A stretch of DNA of 64,000 nucleotides from Shewanella psychropiezotolerans (GCF_007197555.1 NZ_CP041614.1:4022001-4086000), one strand, 5' to 3'. Shown: positions 9,351 to 21,992, numbered from the stretch's first letter. A program made the numbers and translations. Notes: generated from the letters alone by a model not told the origin.

Positions 9351-9701
9351 GCTTACTCCTCAAGAGACCTAATAACAAGAATTTCTTATCTTTATCCATA
9401 AGAAATAATCCAAATAAACACAGTACAAGATGCTCAGCCGACAGCTACCAACATGAAATCATTGCCTTAGCTAAGCTAATCTGAAACTTTCTATTAAAAA
9501 AACTCATGATAAGTCATTTAAGAAAGTATGGGATACTTTCAGATCATGGATTTAAATTCAGTAGAATAGATTTAAACAAGCAAGAGAAGAATAACATATC
9601 AGGGCTTTGATCCATTGAAACTTGATGAGTCCAATGGATTTTAGACTAATATTAATAGTAGATAGTATTGTAAAACAACAATAACAAACAGGGTGTTAAG
9701 C
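9351..9701. other. Intergenic region between nagZ and sdaA, with two inverted repeats
   Basis: 351 bp without a gene. It contains the perfect inverted repeat GAAAGTAT-GGG-ATACTTTC (9522-9540), resembling an operator, and a longer hairpin with arms ATCCATTG and CAATGGAT (about 9610-9639) followed by TTTT in what would be the sdaA leader. No regulator can be assigned from sequence. Confidence 0.5.
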
Positions 9702-11078
9702 ATGATAAGTGTATTTGATATGTTCAAAATCGGCATTGGACCGTCAAGCTCACATACAGTGGGTCCAATGAAAGCGGGTAACATCTTTATCGACGATCTC
9801 GATAAAGCAGGCCTGCTTGAACGTACAGATGAATTACGCTCAGAGTTATTCGGCTCCCTGGGACAAACGGGCAAAGGCCACGGCACAGGTAAAGCCGTTA
9901 TCTTAGGTTTAATGGGCGAGGCTCCGGATACTGTCAATACAGACAGCATAGATGGAATATTAAAGGACGTGAGTCAAAATCAGCAATTGCTGATGGCAAA
10001 TGGCAAACACGTTATTTTCAGTCGTGATTCCGGCGTTATCTACCACAGACGTAAAAGCTTACCTGCCCACGCGAACGCCATGACCTTATACGCCTATTCT
10101 GCCGGTGAATGTATCTATGACAGAACCTACTACTCTGTGGGTGGCGGTTTCATCTTAGATCAGGATGAAATTAAAGCTCAGGATGCATCCCCAGCCCTGC
10201 CGATTGAGTCTGCACCTTTTGATTTTAACAGCGCGGCTCAGCTGCTCGAATTTTGTAATAGCAATGGCTTGAGTATTTCTGCCTTGATGATGGAAAATGA
10301 GTTGAGTATCGCCGAAGATGCAGATATCAGGGAGCAGTTGTGGCATATCTGGCAGACAATGAAGGATTGTGTCGAACGAGGCTATCACAAAGAGGGCTTA
10401 CTGCCTGGTGGACTAAAACTCAGACGCCGAGCGCCGGCCATGTATCGCAGACTAAAAGCGGAAGGAAAAAACAGTGTCGATCCTCTCACCGCATTAGATT
10501 GGGTCGATCTATTTGCCCTCTCAGTTAATGAACAAAATGCGGCCGGCGATAGAGTCGTCACCGCCCCAACCAATGGTGCCGCAGGGATCATTCCGGCTGT
10601 TTTATGCTACTACGACAAGTTTGTTCAAGAAGTCGATAGCGATATCTGTTGCCGCTACCTGTTAACCGCAGCAGCCATAGGTATTCTCTATAAGAAAAAT
10701 GCCTCTATCTCAGGTGCCGAAGTCGGCTGTCAGGGTGAAGTCGGGGTAGCCTGCTCGATGGCGGCCGCGGCCTTAACCGAGATCATGGGCGGCACAGTCG
10801 AACATGTGGAAAATGCGGCCGAGATAGGCATGGAGCATAACCTAGGATTGACGTGTGATCCTGTGGGCGGCCTAGTCCAGGTTCCTTGCATCGAACGTAA
10901 TGCCATGGGCGCGGTAAAAGCCATTAACGCTTCTCGTATGGCGCTACGTGGTGACGGTAATCATAAGGTATCACTGGATAAAGTGATCAAGACCATGATG
11001 GATACTGGTAAAGATATGCGCAGCAAGTATAAGGAAACCGCAAAGGGTGGTCTGGCTGTTAATATCGTTGAATGCTAA
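9702..11078 (+). CDS. sdaA: L-serine ammonia-lyase (iron-sulfur, single chain)
   Basis: Deaminates L-serine to pyruvate and ammonia using a [4Fe-4S] cluster. The protein begins [22 protein letters not shown], very close to the E. coli SdaA start, so I place the start at ATG 9702 with AGGG at 9690-9693 rather than at GTG 9693. The cluster-binding cysteines are expected in the C-terminal part ([27 protein letters not shown]). Length is 458 residues, normal for the family. Monocistronic, ending in a strong terminator. Confidence 0.95.
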   Translation: MISVFDMFKIGIGPSSSHTVGPMKAGNIFIDDLDKAGLLERTDELRSELFGSLGQTGKGHGTGKAVILGLMGEAPDTVNTDSIDGILKDVSQNQQLLMANGKHVIFSRDSGVIYHRRKSLPAHANAMTLYAYSAGECIYDRTYYSVGGGFILDQDEIKAQDASPALPIESAPFDFNSAAQLLEFCNSNGLSISALMMENELSIAEDADIREQLWHIWQTMKDCVERGYHKEGLLPGGLKLRRRAPAMYRRLKAEGKNSVDPLTALDWVDLFALSVNEQNAAGDRVVTAPTNGAAGIIPAVLCYYDKFVQEVDSDICCRYLLTAAAIGILYKKNASISGAEVGCQGEVGVACSMAAAALTEIMGGTVEHVENAAEIGMEHNLGLTCDPVGGLVQVPCIERNAMGAVKAINASRMALRGDGNHKVSLDKVIKTMMDTGKDMRSKYKETAKGGLAVNIVEC

Positions 11079-11106
11079 ACAATTCTGAATAATTTATCAT
11101 CAAACA

Positions 11107-11138
11107 TAAAAAAACTCGCTTAGGCGAGTTTTTTTATG
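11107..11138. terminator. Terminator after sdaA (bidirectional)
   Basis: AAAAAAACTCGC, short loop, GCGAGTTTTTTT between the convergent sdaA and cysB. The A-stem-T layout works in both directions. Confidence 0.9.
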
Positions 11139-11171
11139 TCTTTTACCCAGTAAGAAATACTCAGATAAGTG

Positions 11172-12149
<978 letters not shown>

Positions 12150-12372
12150 TTATCCTTCAATTCGACCTCAGTTTAATGCTTTTAATGGGTCTGGAATGGG
12201 AGATTAAGTATAAGAAATAGTTATAGTACAACGTGAAAATTAAATCAATATGGAATATAACATAGAGTTCACACCATTCACACGACATAAGTGAAAAGCT
12301 GGACTAAGATAACTATGCTAGAGTGTTGATTTATAGTAGCATTAATAGAATTGCATAATTAACGGTAGACCT

Positions 12373-13146
12373 ATGATATTTACTTTGGTTCTGATCAGTA
12401 TTGGCGCACTCTTATTACTCGTAATCGGAATTAATGTCATACAGCAACAGAAAGAACGTGCCGAGGCTGAGCGCAGAACTGAACTGGCCAGACAGAGAGC
12501 CATTATTGATGAAACCGAAGAGGTTCTTTCTCACACAGGTATGTTTCCCTGCTCCTCGCAGATAGTGCTGGTGCTATATAAGCGTGTCGAAGATGCTCTT
12601 GGCTTAGCCGCTAACTATGCCGCAAGTCAAGCCGGCGATTACAAAAGAAGACAGGCCGACATAGGTGCTCAGGTCAAGACCTTAGCTGCGAGTCCTAAAC
12701 AGGCTCCTTCAATAGAAAGCTTCCGTTTGCCCGATAACGATCAGCAAATATTGACCCTGGTACAAGTACTTAAGAAGCTAAAAGCCATTCTTCGCGCAGA
12801 GCATAACAAGGGCAAGGTCGACCCCACAATATTTAGTGAAGAGGAAGGCAGAATAGATAGCCTCCAATTGAGGATTAATGTTGATTCTATGTTATCCCGA
12901 GCAAGAGCAGCCTGTTTTATGAAGCAATACGGCTCCTCAAAGCAGATGGTGACTAAGGCCCTTTCGACCTTACATGCCATCAAGGCTCAGACCCCCAATG
13001 ACCCATTCATCGTTAAAAAAGTCGATGAAGCAAAAGCCATGTTAGATGAAATCATAGGCGCACAGAAAATTGCATCTCCAGAGGTTACACCAGTGAAAGA
13101 AGAAGAAGATATCGATGTACTGTTCCAGCCGAAGAAGAAATGGTAA
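12373..13146 (+). CDS. Membrane-anchored coiled-coil protein of unknown function
   Basis: A 257-residue protein I do not recognise by name. Residues 1-22 (MIFTLVLISIGALLLLVIGI) form a single N-terminal membrane helix. Residues 24-50 are charged and Glu/Arg-rich (QKERAEAERRTELARQRA), a likely coiled coil, and the rest is predicted helical and soluble. The C-terminus is acidic then basic (KEEEDIDVLFQPKKKW). It sits between cysB and topA, divergent from the former and convergent with the latter. It ends just before a 7-bp tandem repeat. Confidence 0.75.
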   Translation: MIFTLVLISIGALLLLVIGINVIQQQKERAEAERRTELARQRAIIDETEEVLSHTGMFPCSSQIVLVLYKRVEDALGLAANYAASQAGDYKRRQADIGAQVKTLAASPKQAPSIESFRLPDNDQQILTLVQVLKKLKAILRAEHNKGKVDPTIFSEEEGRIDSLQLRINVDSMLSRARAACFMKQYGSSKQMVTKALSTLHAIKAQTPNDPFIVKKVDEAKAMLDEIIGAQKIASPEVTPVKEEEDIDVLFQPKKKW

Positions 13147-13148
13147 TC

Positions 13149-13207
13149 GATACTAGATACTAGATGCTAGATGCTAGATGCTAGATGCTAGATGCTAGAT
13201 GCTAGAT
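13149..13207. repeat. Seven-base tandem repeat (TAGATGC)n
   Basis: Six exact copies of TAGATGC (13161-13202) preceded by a TAGATAC variant (13154-13160) and a half copy, followed by TAGAT. It is intergenic, starting within a few bases of the preceding stop codon. It contains CTAG in every unit, a tetramer that is usually rare in bacteria. Confidence 0.95.
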
Positions 13208-13225
13208 AGAAAGTTTGATCAAACT

Positions 13226-13257
13226 AAGCCCCTACATATAATATTGGGGCTTTTTTA
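13226..13257 (+). terminator. Terminator after the unknown gene at 12373
   Basis: AAGCCCC (13226-13232) pairs with GGGGCTT (13246-13252), followed by a T run. The tandem repeat lies between it and the gene, and would be transcribed. Confidence 0.88.
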
Positions 13258-13375
13258 TTGCACGCTATTTAGCATTCCTTTCCAAATAGATAAAATAGAG
13301 TCACCCCGTTACCTTCCTGTCAAACAGGAGCTAAACCTAGGTTCTATAACCTCGAGTCTCGTAAACAGCAGACAT

Positions 13376-13406
13376 TAAAAAGCCCCGAATCATCGAGGCT
13401 TTTTTA
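13376..13406. terminator. Terminator of topA (bidirectional)
   Basis: AAAAAGCC-CCGA, loop, TCG-AGGCTTTTTT. It lies 45 bp from the topA stop and has an A run on one side and a T run on the other. Confidence 0.85.
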
Positions 13407-13450
13407 TGGACTAGCTATCTATGGACTAACATTGACTGAAGCACACTGCT

Positions 13451-16162
13451 CTATGCTTTAGTCTTTGCAGCCGCTTTTGGCTTAGCTTTGGCCGTAGCTT
13501 TAGTTGCCGTAGCCGCTTTCGCTTTTGGCTTGGCTTTCTTCTTCGCCTCAGTCACCCACTTACCGTCGATAAACTTAGAGGTCCAGCCAGTTGCCTTACC
13601 ATCGACATCGGTAGCAACGTATTGCTCCTTAGTCTTACGGCTGAAGCGAACCGATGCCTTATTACCATCGCTATCTTTAACTGGTGCATCGGCTAGATAA
13701 GCGTACTTAGGCCATAATAGCTCACGATACTTAACCAACTCTTCCACTAATGGTGCACGAGTTTCACGTGATTTAGGGAAAGTGCTGGCAGCCATAAATA
13801 TCCCGGCGGCACCATCTCTAAGCACGAAGTAGCCATCAGACTTAGTACATTTAAGCTCTGGAAGATGAATCGGATCCTCCTTTGGAGGCGCAGCTTCACC
13901 GCTCTTTAGCAACTTACGGGTATTCTTACACTCGCTGTTAGTACAACCAAAGTACTTTCCGAAGCGACCATTCTTGAGCTCCATGTCATTGCCACAACGG
14001 TCACACTCAATAATCGGGCCTTCATAACCCTTAATCTTGAACTGACCGAGTTCAACTTCATGACCATCACATATCGGGTTATTACCACAAACATGCAGCT
14101 TACGAGTCTCATCGATAAGATAGCTGTCCATGGCAGTGCCACAGATGTCACAACGATGCTTAGCACGTAATGCATCTGTTTCAGCATCTTCACTGTTCTC
14201 ACTCACGGCTTCTTCACCGGGAGTCAGATTCATGGTGGTCTTACAGCGCTCTTTAGGCGGTAAGGCATAGCCGGAACAACCAAGGAACACACCGGTAGTA
14301 CCGGTGCGGATCCCCATAGGACGCTCACAAGTCGGACACTTGATGTTGTCGGTTAACACCATCTCGTTCGGGCGCATTCCGCCCTCTTCCGGTGACAGCT
14401 CGGCCTGATCTATCTGCTTAGTGAGATATTTATAGAAACCATCGAGCACTTTCTTCCACTCTAACTCGCCCTTGGCGACATCATCGAGTGTCTGTTCCAT
14501 ACCCGCAGTAAAGTCATAGCTCATCAGCTCCTTGAAGCTGCCGACCAAACTTTCGCTGACAATCTCACCCATCTTTTCGGCATAGAAACGACGGCTTTCG
14601 ACGCGCACATAACCACGGTCCTGAATAGTCGAAATAATTGTCGCATAGGTCGATGGACGACCAATACCACGTTTTTCGAGCTCTTTAACCAGAGACGCTT
14701 CACTGTATCTCGCCGGCGGCTTAGTAAAATGTTGCTTGGGATCCAGCTCTTTAAGATCTAGCTTATCACCTTGATCGACATGAGGCAGCGTATTGTCTTC
14801 CTCATTTTTCTTCTTAATGCTAGTTTGAACTCGAGTCCAACCGTCGAAACGTAATGTACGACCAGTAGCTTTGAGCTCGTACTCACCGGACTTAACCGTT
14901 AAGCGAGTCGCATCATATTTTGCTGGTGTCATCTGACAAGAGACAAACTGACGCCAAATCAGCTCATACAAGCGCTGTGCGTCTCTCTCCATGTCATTCA
15001 TCAAAGCGGCATGCACTTTGACATCTGATGGACGAATGGCTTCGTGAGCTTCTTGAGCCCCGTCTTTGCTGCCGTAACGAATAGGGGCATCTGGCAGATA
15101 CTTATCGCCAAACTCTTTACCTATCATCTCGCGCACATTGTCCAAGGCTTCTTGACTCAAGTTGGTCGAGTCGGTACGCATATAGGTAATATGACCGGCT
15201 TCGTAGAGACGCTGAGCCATCATCATGGTCTTCTTGACGCCAAAACCTAAACGGGTACTCGCCGCTTGTTGCAAGGTCGATGTGATATAAGGTGCCGAAG
15301 GCTTACTCTGGGTCGCTCTGTCATCACGAGCAGCAACCACAAAGCTTGACTGAGACAGAAAAGAAACCGCTTCTAAGGTTTGCTTCTCATTAACAGGATT
15401 AAATGCCTTGCCCTGAAACTTAACCACCTGCATTTTAAGCAGATCATTAGCCGGGGTATTCAATTGCGCATGAATATCCCAAAACTCTTCGGGAACAAAA
15501 GCCTTAATTTCGCCTTCTCTCTCGACCACTAAACGCGTTGCCACAGATTGAACTCGACCGGCGGATAATCCACGGGCGACTTTCTTCCATAACAGAGGCG
15601 ATACCATAAACCCAACGACGCGGTCGAGGAATCGACGAGCCTGTTGGGCATTAACCATATTGGTATCTAAATGCGCGGGTTTACTGAATGCGTCTTGAAT
15701 AGCGGTCTTAGTGATCTCGTTGAAGACAACGCGCTGATAGCGTGACTCATCTCCACCTATGATCTCTTGCAAGTGCCATGCAATGGCCTCTCCCTCTCTA
15801 TCCAAATCGGTTGCGAGATAGATTTTGTCAGCTTTCTCGGCTAGAGCCTGCAGCTCTTTAACCACTTTTTCTTTACCGGGGAGTATCTGATACTTGGCTT
15901 TCCAGCCATTCTCAGGGTCCACTCCCATACGAGCAACAAGCGCTTGTTTCGCTTTCTTGCTCTTATAGATGGCTTTCTCTTCAGGAGCCATCTTCCGAAC
16001 TTCTGCAGGCGTTTTAGTCGCCACTTTAGAGTCAGGACTGGATGATGTTGGTAGGTCTCTTACGTGACCTACGCTCGATTTAACAATGTAATCTTTGCCG
16101 AGATATTTATTAATAGTCTTGGCTTTGGCCGGTGATTCGACAATAACTAGCGATTTACCCAT
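13451..16162 (-). CDS. topA: DNA topoisomerase I
   Basis: Relaxes negatively supercoiled DNA. I start at ATG 16162 ([22 protein letters not shown]), matching the E. coli start; an upstream in-frame ATG at 16210 adds 16 unrelated residues. The TOPRIM domain is N-terminal, the active-site Tyr lies in [14 protein letters not shown] at about 310-325, and three four-cysteine zinc ribbons follow ([28 protein letters not shown]). The tail (last about 30 residues) is an almost pure Lys/Ala/Pro/Thr stretch, likely binding nucleic acid. Product is 903 residues. Confidence 0.96.
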   Translation of the reverse strand: MGKSLVIVESPAKAKTINKYLGKDYIVKSSVGHVRDLPTSSSPDSKVATKTPAEVRKMAPEEKAIYKSKKAKQALVARMGVDPENGWKAKYQILPGKEKVVKELQALAEKADKIYLATDLDREGEAIAWHLQEIIGGDESRYQRVVFNEITKTAIQDAFSKPAHLDTNMVNAQQARRFLDRVVGFMVSPLLWKKVARGLSAGRVQSVATRLVVEREGEIKAFVPEEFWDIHAQLNTPANDLLKMQVVKFQGKAFNPVNEKQTLEAVSFLSQSSFVVAARDDRATQSKPSAPYITSTLQQAASTRLGFGVKKTMMMAQRLYEAGHITYMRTDSTNLSQEALDNVREMIGKEFGDKYLPDAPIRYGSKDGAQEAHEAIRPSDVKVHAALMNDMERDAQRLYELIWRQFVSCQMTPAKYDATRLTVKSGEYELKATGRTLRFDGWTRVQTSIKKKNEEDNTLPHVDQGDKLDLKELDPKQHFTKPPARYSEASLVKELEKRGIGRPSTYATIISTIQDRGYVRVESRRFYAEKMGEIVSESLVGSFKELMSYDFTAGMEQTLDDVAKGELEWKKVLDGFYKYLTKQIDQAELSPEEGGMRPNEMVLTDNIKCPTCERPMGIRTGTTGVFLGCSGYALPPKERCKTTMNLTPGEEAVSENSEDAETDALRAKHRCDICGTAMDSYLIDETRKLHVCGNNPICDGHEVELGQFKIKGYEGPIIECDRCGNDMELKNGRFGKYFGCTNSECKNTRKLLKSGEAAPPKEDPIHLPELKCTKSDGYFVLRDGAAGIFMAASTFPKSRETRAPLVEELVKYRELLWPKYAYLADAPVKDSDGNKASVRFSRKTKEQYVATDVDGKATGWTSKFIDGKWVTEAKKKAKPKAKAATATKATAKAKPKAAAKTKA

Positions 16163-16590
16163 AGAATGATCTGCGCCAAAAAGTCTCAAAATGCTGTAAT
16201 TTGGCTCCATATATAGAGGTTTGTCTCAATTTTTTCAAGCTAATCCCTCTTTTATTTGTGCTGGTGAGCCATTTTTAACCATTTTGGAACTATTTCTAAA
16301 AAAGTGTGAAAGAAATAAATGCTTAATTAAAAACTAATATTCCATTATTAGTCATCTAGCAAGGAATTCATGTGCATTTCGATGCAAATATCACAAACTT
16401 AGCCAATTTTGCCTTACTTGTGAACAATTGAAGCTTAAGTATACTGAGCTCATTTCAGCCTCACACCACATCTTAGCTTAACTTTAGTGGATTTGGAGTA
16501 ACTGGCAACACCAGAAGCCAATTTCATAGATAAAGCCAAAAGAATAAAACAAGTTAATAAAAGGTATCGCTACCCTGATAAGGAAAACTA
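16163..16590. other. Divergent intergenic region between topA and astB
   Basis: 428 bp without a gene. AT-rich with two short inverted repeats: CTAATA-TTCCAT-TATTAG near 16332-16349 and TGCAT-TTCG-ATGCA at 16373-16386. I did not find a clear ArgR box. An AAGGAAAA ribosome site precedes astB. Confidence 0.5.
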
Positions 16591-17928
16591 ATGAAGCATT
16601 TTGAAGCGAATTTCGATGGTCTTGTTGGACCAACCCACAATTACGCGGGCCTCTCCTTTGGTAATGTGGCATCACTGAGTAACGCTGCAGCCGTTTCAAA
16701 TCCAAGAGCCGCAGCGAAACAAGGATTAAAAAAAGCCAAAGCACTCGCCGATATGGGTATGATTCAAGGCATATTAGCCCCTCAAGAGCGCCCAGACCTT
16801 CATACGTTGCGTAGAATTGGTTTTACAGGCTCTGACGCCGAAGTATTAAATAAAGCCGCTAAACAGGCTCCTGCTTTGTTACGTGCCTGTTGTAGTGCAT
16901 CGAGTATGTGGACCGCGAATGCGGCAACGGTCTCACCCAGTGCCGATTGTCGAGATGGAAAGCTGCATTTCACCCCGGCTAACCTAGTAGACAAGTTACA
17001 CCGCAGCATAGAACCTATCACTACGGGTAATATTCTGGCGGCGACATTCAATAACGACAAGCATTTCAGCCATCATCAACATCTGCCTGAGCACGCCAGT
17101 TTTGGCGATGAAGGCGCGGCGAACCACACCCGTCTTTGCGGAGAGTACGGCGAAACGGGTATAGAGCTATTTGTCTATGGCCAAGAAGCGACCAATCCAA
17201 CTGCACCTAAGCCGACAAAATATCCAGCAAGACAGACACTAGAAGCTTCTCAAGCCATCGCTCGCTTGCATCAGCTCGATGATAACAACACGGTTTATAT
17301 CTCGCAGAACCCGGATGTGATCGATCAAGGCGTGTTTCATAACGATGTGATCGCCGTCGGTAACCAAAATGTGCTCTTCTATCACGAGCAGGCATTTCTG
17401 GATACACAGAACAAGTTAAACGAAATAAAGCAAAAATTTGGTGACTCACCACTTCACTTCATCGAAGTACCCACCAATAAAGTCGGCATTCAAGATGCGG
17501 TGAAGAGTTATCTGTTTAACACTCAGATCATCACACTTCCATCTGGTGAGATGGCGATCATAGCGCCGACAAATTGCCAGGAGAATGAAGCGGTACACGC
17601 TTATCTTCAGGAAGTCGTCACCCTAGGCACGCCAATCAAGCAAGTACACTATTTCGATGTGAAGCAAAGCATGCAAAATGGTGGTGGTCCGGCTTGCCTG
17701 AGATTGCGTGTCGCCATGAATGACACTGAGGTGGCTGCAGTGAACCAGCATACCTTAATGAATGATGTGTTATTCAGTGAGCTAAATAACTGGGTAGACA
17801 AACACTACCGCGATCGCCTCAGCGTCGAAGATCTCGCCGATCCACAGGTATTGATCGAATCACGCACCGCACTGGATGAACTGACCCAATTGATGCAGTT
17901 AGGCAGCGTGTACCAGTTCCAGAAGTAG
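16591..17928 (+). CDS. astB: N-succinylarginine dihydrolase
   Basis: Second enzyme of the arginine succinyltransferase (AST) catabolic route: converts N2-succinylarginine to succinylornithine with release of ammonia and CO2. The 445-residue protein begins with the family signature [18 protein letters not shown] and contains [12 protein letters not shown] with the active-site Cys near residue 370. The other ast genes are not adjacent, so astB stands alone here, as in other Shewanella. Strong terminator follows. Confidence 0.95.
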   Translation: MKHFEANFDGLVGPTHNYAGLSFGNVASLSNAAAVSNPRAAAKQGLKKAKALADMGMIQGILAPQERPDLHTLRRIGFTGSDAEVLNKAAKQAPALLRACCSASSMWTANAATVSPSADCRDGKLHFTPANLVDKLHRSIEPITTGNILAATFNNDKHFSHHQHLPEHASFGDEGAANHTRLCGEYGETGIELFVYGQEATNPTAPKPTKYPARQTLEASQAIARLHQLDDNNTVYISQNPDVIDQGVFHNDVIAVGNQNVLFYHEQAFLDTQNKLNEIKQKFGDSPLHFIEVPTNKVGIQDAVKSYLFNTQIITLPSGEMAIIAPTNCQENEAVHAYLQEVVTLGTPIKQVHYFDVKQSMQNGGGPACLRLRVAMNDTEVAAVNQHTLMNDVLFSELNNWVDKHYRDRLSVEDLADPQVLIESRTALDELTQLMQLGSVYQFQK

Positions 17929-17960
17929 CTAGCTATACAAAGGTAGTATACCTTGAACAT

Positions 17961-17989
17961 AAAAAACCACCTTTCACAGGTGGTTTTTT
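17961..17989. terminator. Terminator after astB (bidirectional)
   Basis: AAAAAACCACCT, loop, AGGTGGTTTTTT between convergent astB and the Ig-like lipoprotein gene. Confidence 0.92.
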
Positions 17990-18024
17990 ATGAAAATGAC
18001 TTTAAGTCACTATAAAATATTTTT

Positions 18025-20447
18025 TTACATATTTATATCAATTACCGCAACGGTTGAAATGACTCCGCCGGGAGTTGTTACACTAATAGTCAACACCCCA
18101 TCCTCTGGTTCATCGGGCCCTTTGACTGAGATTGTTTCACAACGAGCACCATTGATGTTGGTATTAGGCCAAATAATAGGATTAGTCGTCGCCACACTGC
18201 CAACCGAAGTCACCGAATTAATTTCACTACCTGATGGCATTTGTTGATTATGCAAATCTGAAATACATATATAAACAGAACCGATCGATTTAGGTGCTAG
18301 ATCTAACACGTGTATCCCAGTGTCTGCTGCACTATCTATCACTATAGGCTGTGATGCTATAGCAGTGCTTCCTGACATAACTAAAACAAGATTTTGTCTT
18401 ACATATGTGCTGGTACTTTTAGCCGTAAAGGATGCACAGCCAGCGTGAGCAGGTTCACTACACAAGACTCCATTATATAAAGCATCCTGAGTATCAAAAT
18501 TACCATCAAAATTAAAATCGATTAGCTCTTCTAAACTTCCGCCGCCAGCACCAATACCTTCTACAGGATTAAACAAACCATCTTCATTGTAATCTTCAAA
18601 CGGCTCATTCAGATCAAAATCCTCACCCGCTGTATTCATCCCTAAAAAGGCTGTTAGCTCAGCAGCATCGAAACGCCCGTTACCATTAGTATCGGCGAAA
18701 GATTCCTCCCCTATAGCTGTAGCGGTAACTGTAGTTCTTCCCCCCATAGGTTGGCCAAGATAATAGTTCTGGCGGACATCCCAATATTGACGTCCTTGCC
18801 CATCTAAAGGTAATGGCTGTACTGTCGCACCGAATGGGCGCGGATCTTTACTCTGCCAATCTACTGTGCAACCGCCATCAGTGGTGATACATGAATCAAC
18901 AATATCACCGCCTTCTGTTCTGAACGTCACTGAAGTACCGTCTGGAACCCTATTATTGAATGCATCGGAAAGTTTTGCGGTGATCTGCACTAATGTACCT
19001 TCACTACTCCAACCTTCAGGATTAAAATTTGAAGCGGACAATGAGAAACTGTCTTGATCTGGGATCCCAGTTGTCACCACTAACTGACTAGATTGACTAG
19101 AAATTACCGGATTTGAACCATTAATGGTTCCGCTTACTCGTATAACTGTTGCTATAGAACCAGAGCCTACCACAGTCTGAACTAAACCTTGATCATTCGT
19201 CGTTGCCGATAAAGGGTCTAATTTAATATCACCGACGTGAGTATTTAGACTGAAATCGACCAATTGATTACTAACTGGCAGGCCATTTGTGTCCAGAACC
19301 TTAAAAATAACCGTTGACGATTCAGGCAAACCAGTTCCTACGATCCCTATTTTTTGAGGTGTCGCTGATATATAAACAATGCTACCGATACTTGCTGGTA
19401 GTAAATTAATACTCGTGCTGGCAGATAAATTGAGTCCACCTGCATTTGCAGTTACGTTAATTTGATCATCACCACTACAACCTTGTGCCAGATACGTACT
19501 CGATGCTTCGCCATTAACAGCTGTAACTGGCGTGCTTAAAATAGCTTGAGGAGTTGCGAAAGAGGCACAAGTCGAAGTGAAATTCACTTCAACGGGTTGT
19601 GTAAATGGATTTCCTTCGCCATCTTGAAACAGCACAGAAACCGTCGCCGTCCCGCCCGCAGACAGTTGAGAAGCAGAAATGGAAGCGACTCCAGAGACAA
19701 ATGGTTCGCCACTGCCCATTAAGACGTTAGTAGCACCAACAACAACAATGGCATCACCTTTTTCACCGGTTTCAAGAGAAGCAACCGCTTTGCCGGCACC
19801 TAAGTCAGTTCCAGCATAGATATCGACAATAGCAACACCATTAATGGTTACTGCTGCATCTACTGGTATCTCACCTTTTGCAGATGTAAACGTCACAATC
19901 ACAGGCTTACTGGTTCCTGTCACTGTAGCAACAAGCTTACCTGGCTTTGTTATCGATATTGTATCCGTAGCATTGCCCGCTGCATCTGTCAGAGTTAACA
20001 CGACTAAGGCACCATCGCCAGCTTCTCCACCATCCCCCGCCATATTGAAGCCTATGGTTACCGGATCACTGCTTGTATTGGCGACGCTGGCTTCTACATT
20101 ACCAGCACCTTGTACATTTGATGTTGCCAGCTCAATGGTAGCAACACCATCAGAGTTAGTTAGGGCTGTGCCCGTTCCTGGGGTAAATGAGCCTAAAGTT
20201 GGATCGGAGAGCGTAAAAGTAACTAATACCCCCGACATCAAACCTGACTCTGAACTTGTCACTGTGGCAGATACAGACGCAGGTGTCAGCGCGCTTATGT
20301 CGGCATTGGAAATTGACAATGAAATAGAAACGGTTTCTTCTGGAGTTGGATCGGGATCTAACGGATCAGCAATATCCCCCCTCCACTACAGGCGACCATG
20401 AAAAACGACCATAAAAATACGATAAAAAACTTGTAAACTGACTTCAT
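18025..20447 (-). pseudogene. Large Ig-like (invasin/Big-1 type) surface lipoprotein, frameshifted at a G tract
   Basis: The reading frame from ATG 20447 encodes a lipoprotein signal peptide (MKSVYKFFIVFLWSFFMVAC then SGGG), with a good AGGGAG ribosome site upstream. At a run of six G on the coding strand (20376-20381) the frame is lost and hits a stop. One added G, or loss of two, would give GGGDIADPLDPDPTPEE and run straight into the 764-residue body ending at 18025. The body has several beta-sandwich repeats of the bacterial Ig-like type (GVATIELATSN; DGEGNPFTQPVEVNF; DTNGLPVSNQLVDFS) and three DxNxDG calcium-type loops at about residues 560-640. Either phase-off, a pseudogene, or a sequencing error. 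Confidence 0.75.
20376..20381 (-). repeat. G6 homopolymer at the frameshift, just after the lipobox
   Basis: Six C on the plus strand, six G on the coding strand, directly after the codons for Cys-Ser-Gly. A change of one base switches the frame of the downstream body. Confidence 0.9.
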
Positions 20448-20663
20448 GCCAGACTCCCTGTTACTCAATATGTAATTTTAAGCGAGGCGCTTATTACTTA
20501 TAGGCCAACATTACATAATTTTCCTGCTACTTATCCATAACTATCTTGATTTATTTTACTAAAACAACGAAAAGGTTTAACTATTGCGCAGTTTCATCAA
20601 TCTTCGTTTCTTGCTAGGCTTACATCGCAAATTGAAAAGCATAATAATTATACAGGAAGCACT

Positions 20664-21980
20664 ATGGCTTTAACTCAAGCAAAAAAACTCGGACTCACGA
20701 GTAAAATTCTTATTGGTATGGGTAGCGGTATCCTTTTGGGATTGCTACTCAGAAACCTTTTCCCCGAAAGTACATTTATCGACGAATACATCACCGAAGG
20801 TTTCTTGCATGTTATCGGCACCATATTTGTATCCGGGCTGAAAATGTTGGTCGTGCCTTTGGTGTTTATTTCGTTGGTTTGCGGCACATGTTCATTGAGT
20901 GACCCATCGAAATTAGGCCGACTCGGCGGTAAGACCATCGCCTTCTATCTATTCACCACTGCTATTGCTCTGTCGATGGCAATCTTGATTGCCATCATGG
21001 TCCATCCAGGTAACGCTTCCTTGGTCAGTGAAGGCCTCACCTTCAATGCAAAAGAAGCCCCAAGCCTAGCAGAAGTGATCATCAACATAGTCCCAACCAA
21101 CCCACTGCATGCGATGAGTGAAGGCAATATGCTTCAAATCATCCTATTTGCGGTTATTTTTGGTTTTGCTATCTCGCATATAGGCGAGCGAGGTAAACGC
21201 GTTGCAGCGCTGTTTAACGACCTTAATGAAGTGATTATGCGTGTAGTTACACTAATAATGCAGCTTGCGCCATATGGTGTGTTTGCCTTGATGGCAAAAT
21301 TGGCACTCACTTTGGGTCTCGAAACCTTCGGCAGCGTAGTAAAATATTTCTTCGTCGTCCTTGGTGTTCTACTGCTTCATGGGTTCGTTGTCTATCCCAC
21401 CTTGCTTAAAGTGTTCTCAGGATTAAATCCGATAACCTTCATCCGTAAGATGCGTGACGTGCAACTGTTTGCTTTTAGCACAGCCAGTTCAAACGCGACT
21501 CTGCCTGTCACCATAGAAACAGCTGAGCACAGACTAGGTGTCGATAATAAAGTCGCTTCATTCACCTTGCCTCTTGGCGCTACCATCAACATGGATGGTA
21601 CGGCCATCATGCAAGGTGTTGCCACGGTATTTATCGCTCAGGTTTATGGTGTTGACTTAAGCATCACAGATTATGCCATGGTGGTTATTACTGCGACACT
21701 TGCATCTATCGGTACCGCTGGCGTACCAGGTGTTGGTCTTATCATGTTGGCCATGGTACTTAATCAGGTGGGTCTTCCTGTCGAAGGCATAGCGCTGATC
21801 ATAGGCGTCGACAGACTACTCGACATGGTCCGCACCGCAGTCAATGTTACCGGTGACACGGTTGCCACTGTGGTCATCGCTAAGTCTGAGGGTGAGTTCA
21901 ATGAAGAGATCTTCAACGATACCCAAGCAGGCAAGACAGCGGGTAGCTTCAGAGACCAAGTGAAGGGACAAGAAGCCTAG
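20664..21980 (+). CDS. Dicarboxylate/amino acid:cation symporter (DAACS family)
   Basis: Inner-membrane secondary transporter of 438 residues in the GltP/DctA family, which takes up glutamate, aspartate or C4-dicarboxylates with sodium or protons. It has multiple hydrophobic helices, a serine-rich re-entrant loop equivalent (FSTASSNATLPVTIETAE, about 270-288) and the NMDGTA motif (ATINMDGTAIMQG) for cation and substrate binding. The substrate cannot be decided from sequence. It is followed by an unusual array of three hairpins. Confidence 0.88.
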   Translation: MALTQAKKLGLTSKILIGMGSGILLGLLLRNLFPESTFIDEYITEGFLHVIGTIFVSGLKMLVVPLVFISLVCGTCSLSDPSKLGRLGGKTIAFYLFTTAIALSMAILIAIMVHPGNASLVSEGLTFNAKEAPSLAEVIINIVPTNPLHAMSEGNMLQIILFAVIFGFAISHIGERGKRVAALFNDLNEVIMRVVTLIMQLAPYGVFALMAKLALTLGLETFGSVVKYFFVVLGVLLLHGFVVYPTLLKVFSGLNPITFIRKMRDVQLFAFSTASSNATLPVTIETAEHRLGVDNKVASFTLPLGATINMDGTAIMQGVATVFIAQVYGVDLSITDYAMVVITATLASIGTAGVPGVGLIMLAMVLNQVGLPVEGIALIIGVDRLLDMVRTAVNVTGDTVATVVIAKSEGEFNEEIFNDTQAGKTAGSFRDQVKGQEA

Positions 21981-21992
21981 CCATAGGTGCAC

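Noticed and set aside
16211..16590. ArgR box for astB
   Set aside because: The short inverted repeats there do not match the TGAAT-ATTCA-type ARG box.
18025..20319. Start of the Ig-like protein at TTG 20319
   Set aside because: It would lack any signal peptide and has no ribosome site, while a perfect lipoprotein signal lies upstream in the other frame.
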